DNA from: Struthio camelus
Taxonomy: Eukaryota; Chordata; Aves; Struthioniformes; Struthionidae
Length of the DNA: 64,000 nt
Reading direction: 5' to 3'
Assembly (NCBI RefSeq): GCF_040807025.1
Contig: NC_090951.1
Location: forward strand, 29,973,573 to 30,037,572
Every line of letters starts with the position of its first letter. Position 1 is the stretch's first letter. The position numbers and the translations under genes were made by a program. This document shows, in pieces, positions 57,782 through 64,000 of the stretch. The notes beneath the pieces are model-generated. The model had not been told where the DNA came from. It did no database searches and saw nothing but the letters and a program-made list of their open reading frames with translations.

Positions 57782-57793
57782 TTTTTTTTTTTT
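57782..57793 (+). repeat. Poly-T run (12 bases)
   Basis: Homopolymer in the right flank. No poly(A)-tailed element is recognisable next to it. Confidence 0.7.
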
Positions 57794-59497
57794 GGTCATT
57801 GAGAGGACCCTAAGGAGGACGAGTTCTGCTGATATTAGAGGGAGAAGAGACACGGTGGGAGGTGAAATCGAAAACATAAATGTGATGGGGTTTCCTACGT
57901 GACAGACTTTGCCGATCCGTGGGGTGCTGGCAGTGAAGAGGAGCGGGCATGCTCGAGCGCAGCCGCTGGAGGGCGGCAGCAGAGCAGAAACGCCACCAAA
58001 GAAACCTGAAACATGACCCAAGCCTTCAAATATCCTCTCTAGAGCGAACCAAGCGGAGAGAAAACATCCATTCTTCATCATCATCACACGTCCTCTCAAG
58101 GTCCTGTATAACTCCACTTTGTTACAACATTGCCTATTGGCACTCAGAACTGGCTTTTATTAGGTTAGATGGCTTTCTGGGTTTCTGCTTCTGCAGAAAA
58201 CATCAGGTCTTAGTCATTTGTGCTGTGCAACTTGAAAGAGAAAGAGGGTGAGGATCAGCATGGAGGAATTCATGCGACAGCCCTGGTCCCGAACCCTCGG
58301 TCCCAATCCCTTGTCCCCTCCCACATCCGTATGTCAGAGAGGCAGCCCCAAACCCCATTCTGATGTGGATGTGATCTCCCTGGCTCTTCCCCTGCTGGGA
58401 AGGACGCAGCTTAATGGTAGAACGGAGTCCTACTGCCCCCAAACCACCACCCTGACTTTTGGATGAGATACCTGTCTCAATGCAGAACTTGAGGAAAGCG
58501 AGGAACAAGTCCATAGCTGGACTGATTGAAGACAGGCAATATGTTCCCTCAGCTTATCTCAGTAATTTGCTGACATTAAGATCTTGATTTGGTACCAGTG
58601 CGTAGCAAATATTAATAGTTTTCCAATTAATAATGCATTTTTACAGTGCAAGAAGGTTTTTGTTAGCTCTAAATAGGCAAAGCAATGAGCATTCACCTTA
58701 CAGATCGCCTCAGTTTATAAAGCATGGGGAAACATGGGCTCATTTTGCCCTCATTCACAGGTAATAGTAGCCAACTAGTCAACTAGGAAAAGAGCAAACC
58801 CCAGTTAAAGATCACATAGTTTTTGAGAAAAGGGGGCTGTTTGGGTCGATGCTTAATTCCCCGGTTGTTGTCCACTCCCCTTGGAGCAATAGGTGAGAAG
58901 GCTTGTGCTGCCCCAAGTGCTCCCACGCCGCTGGCAGGGACCCAAGTGGGGCCATTAGGTCCTTGTCAATATATGACAAAAACATGTTAACCTGTTCTAA
59001 CACGAGCTCCCAGCGATCTGCAGTGATGCAGAGATGGTGGCCTGGTGGGGATGGCCCAGGGTCCAGGGTCAGGACCAGGGAGACGCTCTGGGGAAGCATC
59101 TGAGCCCAGGTCTGTGCAGGATCTGGCGCTGTTTGGGCTGAACCCAGCCCAAGCTTTGCAAGCTGTATCTAGTAAGGCCAGAGGGGGACTGGCTCAAGCC
59201 AGCCACTACCCCAGGCAGTGGTGAGGAGGAGGAATCTGGCCCACATGCTTGGAAGAAAACACCTCCAAAAAGACTAATATAGTCCTAAGATAGAGAGGGC
59301 AACTGGCAGCCCAGGGGCTGGATCTGGTTCAGCAAGGTAGGTTTTTCTTGGTCCTTGGGGCAGCACATTTCTCCCTTGCCAACTCCTTCTCAAGTCCCGG
59401 CAGCACACCTTCCCAGCTGCAAGGGAAGGAGGACCCAGCCTCCGGTCCGTCACTCCCCAGGGACAAGCCCTACCACCTCTCACCCTCCTAGATGCAC

Positions 59498-59528
59498 GGG
59501 GCGGGGGGGGGGGGCGGGGGGGGCGGGG
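59498..59528 (+). repeat. G-rich run with G-quadruplex potential
   Basis: About 31 bases of G interrupted only by single Cs. Potential quadruplex former and a likely sequencing trouble spot. Confidence 0.8.
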
Positions 59529-62500
59529 ACAGGACGGGACGCGATGCAGAGATCAGGACTAGGAGGGACAGACTAGGGGAGGGCAGACAGTGGGCCTGGG
59601 GCCGTAGCAAACACTGACTAGCAAAGGAAGGAGGCTAAAAGGATAAATATTCATCAAACCCAGCTTGATAGTAGCAGATTGCCACCCAGATGATGCTCCA
59701 CTGCCAGTCCATCCCCATTTGAGGGCCTGCCACACAGCAAGAAGAGCAGGTAACACTATTTAAAGAGGAAAAGAAGATTATACAGCCTAAACCATGATTA
59801 ACTGAACTCAATAGTATCTGAAAGTGCTTCCAGCTCGTTTAAATTCCAATTGAGTGAATCATCATAAAACAAAAGCCTCTGCCACCTCCTCCCTCCTTTA
59901 TCTTATTTACTCCTAAAGGGAAAGCAGAACTCAGCTTAACGACTACCTTTATCTAGGACCTTTCACATGGAAACATCCAGCTCATTTAATCCAGGCACTG
60001 AGCAATTCTGTCTCTAGAAAGGGCACTGCTCTCCTACTGTTTCAGGACACGCAGCATTTCAAAGGACTTCACCTCCAAAACTTTGGGGCCAATAGACTAT
60101 TGCAAACTCTGACATCCTACCCAGAACCACCGGCTTAGCCACACCAAACTAGCAAATGCCTTAATGTCTCTGTTTTAACATACTTCCACCGACCATCTGG
60201 CTGCCATGGCTTTGGAGGCAGGCTGTGGTTTCTGCATTGCTCAGCAGACCACCACCACTGAAGGTGTCTTTGTCTCAACCCAAGTTCTAGCTAAGTTCAT
60301 GCCCTGCATCAGGATAACTGGAAACCCCAGCCTTGTTGGTATCAGGTAAACCACCATCCTAGTTTCACTCTTTTTAATTACCAAAAGAAAAAATCCCAAT
60401 CAGTTCCTTCTCTGTACCCCTTAACATCTTCTATTACTCTCACCCATGAAAAGGTGACACCTGCCTTTCCAGCTATAGCTACGTTTCTCTTGACCACAGC
60501 AGAGATCCAATCTTCAGCTGCCAGCGACATTAAAAAAAGGTAATAAAAAAAAAGGACAAAGGTGCATGGAGGTTTTTACCCATTTTGTTCAATCACGAGA
60601 TGGGAGCACTAACAGATTCATGGGACACTACGTTTATCATGAGATCAGTGTCTCCACGGGAATCATTAGTGCTGATAACAGAGCCAAGGATTCAGGAGCA
60701 GGATGAGGAAGGGGTTCCAGGAAAGCCATGCTCTTGCCGGGGGGTAGCCAACTAACAAGCACTTGGGAATTCACTGTAGCCTGCCAGTCCCTCGTGCTCA
60801 CCTCCAGCTCCTAAGTCAGTACCAAGTACGACACAGCAGTGTCCAGTCCTTGATCCACACAGGGTACCTTCCACCCCTCGAGGTCTCCTGCATACTCATA
60901 CCTCTCCCCGCAAAGTTTGTTCTCTTAACTATGAGAAAGCCTCTTTCTGAGATTATTATTGAATACAAAAAAGTGAATCTAGACATCTTGATTCTACTCT
61001 TTCTAATGGGTACCATGCATTCGAATCATGCTTTCAGTGGATCAATTTTTGTAAAATTCCAAGAGGTACCATATGACCCAACTCTTTAACAGTTCCAGAA
61101 ATCACAAACAGACCCAAGCTCAGAGTAAATGAGTAGAGATTGAGTAAAAGGAGAGACGTACGTTTCGAATGCCACTAACATCAGTTTTAAAACAGATGCT
61201 TTATTATCGGTCACATTTATTTTAAGAACTGAGCCTCCCATCCCAACTCCCTGTATGAGTTTGTTGTGTAGCTCAGGCAGCATAGCGACAAGAAGTTACA
61301 TTCTGTAGAGTGGCAGCTCCAAACAGAGCAATCCCCTTTTGAGACACTGGATTTGGGTTTCCCATCTTTCCTTCCCTGGATAGGGGAAAGCCTGGCACAG
61401 AACAAGGACAGCTCCTTCATCCTGCACCTGTGTGGATGCTTCACTAGCAGTAATTATGCAAATAAATAAAGAGCTGTCAGTATCTCATGGAGAGGAAGCA
61501 AATTGACCACAGATCATCCAGAAATTAAGTTATTGCTATGTTCTCACTTATTGGACACTGCAGGTAACTCACTTGGTAACCACTGAAAGAGGTGACAATC
61601 TCAGATTACCCTTGTGCTACCAGTTCATGCAGGATGGAAAGGTGTGAGGGAATAATGAAGGGATCCTGTTTAATCCACTCCCTGCCTTAAGGGCAAGAGG
61701 TTTCTCAATCTGAGTGAATCTTTTTTCATTTTGATGGAAATAGGGAGGGGGGAACCATTGGCAGGCTCCGAAAACACTTGGAAATTCATCACGCCTGCCA
61801 AACTTTGTGAAGGAGTTCCACGTACATCGCTAAGTGTACTTACTACTCCTGACTTCCAACAGGAGCTACTGAGCCACTTTCACATGGTAAGGAACTGCAG
61901 ATTCAAATTTCCAAGAGAGCAGGAGCCTAATGTCACCTTGAGAGCTAAGCCAGAGCTGCTGATTCACCAGAGATAATTATGGCAAGGAGCGGTACGACAT
62001 GGGCTAGGGGAAGTACCAACAAGGCTCCTGCCACGCACACATAAGTCAGCCTGACACTCAATTCCACTTCCCTCTCCTAGTGGGACATGCTGTGATGGAC
62101 AGCATCTCAGTATCAAGTCAAGCCAGCTAAAACAGGGCGCAACATTAAGTCTAATATATACAAGACCACCTGCCATCAAAGATTATTAGATACCCCCAGG
62201 ATGATTACATCTGATGAGCTCACAGCAGTGTCAGTGCCCACAGTGTCCCTCCCTATGAGGAGTATTGGCTGGAGAGCATGAATTTGAGAGGATGAAGAGG
62301 TCTGGAAGAAGCTCTGCATCTGAGACTGATGGAAAAGCAGAGGAGTCCTTTGCAGGACACTCAGAAATGTCTTTCTGTTAGGCATCATGCAGCTGGTTCT
62401 CTTTCAGAAGAATCTTCTCTCCAGGTTTGAATGCTGGCATCCCCAGGTAAGGGCAGCTGGCACAGCGGAAGGCATCCCCCAGGTAGCACTGGCAAGAGAA

Positions 62501-64000
62501 GAAAAAGCACTTTCTGTTCAGACAAAAACCAGGGGCAATTTTCAGTTCTCTCCCACTGCGATATGGTGTATCCAGCTAGAGAGATGATCCACTTTCAGTA
62601 TGTCTCAGCACAGAAACCACTTCCCTTCTGCCTCCTCTCAACATATGCTTGGTGAGGTCAGTTAGCAGAGCTGTGGCAGGGCCCTGCACACACATAAAAG
62701 AAGCCAGTTTCCACCCCAGCCCCGCAGGAGGGCGGCATCACCGAGGCACTGCTGCATGCTGGGCTTCAGTAGCTCCCTAACCACCACCGATTCCCCCTGC
62801 GCTCCCACTTAAGGTGATCCTCAATGGGCAAATCACTGATTAGCATGCTAGTGGGGAGGTAAAGGTTCACTGTTCACTCCGACTCCTACACGGGTGGTGG
62901 TGTGCTGTAACAGAGAGCACAGCGTGATAAGGAGCCTGTGGGCACAGGACAGCAGGCTGTTTTAAAAGCCGAGACAAGCAGGACAAGGAGCTGTGCAAAG
63001 TCTGCATAGGCAGCGTTTGAAAACAGAAAGCCAGCTTAGGGAGCAGTCACTCAGGAGGATAGTTCCTAGACACAGATTGTGCAGTACAAACCACAGTGCA
63101 GAAATAAAAGTGATCATTTACATTTCCACAGGCAGATTTGGGTTGTGAGCTCTTCTTCTCCTGTTCCAGCTCTTCAGCCAGGCCACATGTGCTGCAGAAA
63201 ATAAAGAAATCACCTGCATCTTTCTGCTTAAAGGTTACAGGTCACCAAAACCTGTTCCAGCCCTGCTCACACACAACAGGTAACAGCCCTCACTCTGTCA
63301 CAGGACCCAGCTGATCCTGGGAATTTCACATTTTTCACTTTGTTCTATGACACCACGGTTTAAAAAACAAGTGCTGAAGTACATTCCTCTGGTTGAAACC
63401 GAGTGGGAAAATGACTCTAAAGTACTTGGTGATCTTTTTAAGCCTACATGGATTATTTCTACTGGAAATCTGAGAAAGAACCAGGATTTTAATGAAGGCT
63501 GTATAAACTGCACGGCCATCCTCTACCCCCAAGAAGACTGCTCATGATATCAGTGCAGTCATTTTCTAGCAGTTTCAGTGTAGCTAGCCTAAAGGTGAGG
63601 TGAAGATGCTTTTAGAATTGCCTTTCTGTACCCGGACTAACTTTTATCGTGAACTGCTTAATCAAAATCGTTTTCTTTTTTAGTTAAGTTTAGTGAATGT
63701 TTAGATTGGTATTGCTGAACCTCCACAACTCTTCAAATAAAGCAAGCCCTAAGGTGCTCAAAGGGCAACTAACATGCTGAACACTTTAAGAGTCAGGCAA
63801 AGGAACTTTACCTGGCCAACATTTCTACATTTAACACCTTAAAAATTCTTATTGTATTTGGACTTGCATTCAAATTGCTAAGACAAAAATATATACAAAC
63901 AAAATGAATTATGCTTTGAAGAAAAGAAAGTGCCTACAATCTTTTTTAAAATGGTACAACTTTTAAGGGCTCAATGTTACATTTAAGAGATTCACCAATA

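Larger units (their letters stand above)
57541..64000. other. Right flank: non-array DNA, no gene recognised
   Basis: AT-richer sequence with only short open frames (up to 183 codons at 57566-58117 on -, no domain recognised). I see no tRNA, no recognisable transposon and no part of the monomer. It may be intergenic or intronic host DNA. Simple sequence includes a T run (57782-57793), A-rich patches near 60530-60555 and a G-run (59498-59528). Confidence 0.6.

Overview
The window is vertebrate nuclear DNA, most likely from a bird; a crocodilian or turtle cannot be excluded. It is dominated by nearly identical full-length CR1 LINEs, the characteristic retroposon of sauropsid genomes. These show the CR1 esterase ORF1, the APE-type endonuclease plus reverse transcriptase ORF2, and the (GATTCTGT)n 3' end. 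I see no bacterial, organellar or CRISPR features and no intact protein-coding host gene that I can recognise.

Layout. 1-2083 is a single-copy-looking flank (A) that becomes GC-rich at its right end. 2084-8102 is one complete 6.0-kb monomer made of a CR1 (2084-6516) plus a 1.58-kb GC-rich linker carrying two divergent tRNA-Gly(GCC)-like genes. 8103-9439 is a second flank (B). From 9440 the A flank repeats almost perfectly (9,439-bp tandem duplication), but this time it leads into a continuous array: CR1 copies 2-4 on the + strand, then copies 5-9 on the - strand, ending at 57540. 57541-64000 is AT-richer flanking DNA with no recognised gene.

The array has nine CR1 copies and 17 tRNA-Gly-like genes (9 on -, 8 on +), with a period of 6,014-6,018 bp. 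The CR1 portion is the same length (4,433 bp) in all eight complete copies, so period differences arise in the linker. All copies that retain the relevant region share the same broken features (in-frame TAG at two expected Tyr codons, one frameshift between endonuclease and RT). The array therefore grew by DNA-level amplification of one dead CR1 with its linker, not by repeated retrotransposition. At about 29075 the orientation flips at an abrupt junction that truncates linker 4 and CR1 copy 5, making a huge inverted repeat.

Within each linker, two ~267-bp arms in inverted orientation (each containing a tRNA) enclose a ~680-bp spacer. Relative to the neighbouring CR1s the spacer lies one way in seven linkers and the opposite way in two (after copy 5 and after copy 9), as expected if the tRNA-bearing arms act as recombination sites that invert the segment between them. 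Variant sites form all four combinations between copies, which indicates exchange or gene conversion. The whole is best described as a CR1/tRNA-Gly macrosatellite with an invertible module. Its main uncertainty is whether the assembly of so large and so similar an inverted array is correct.
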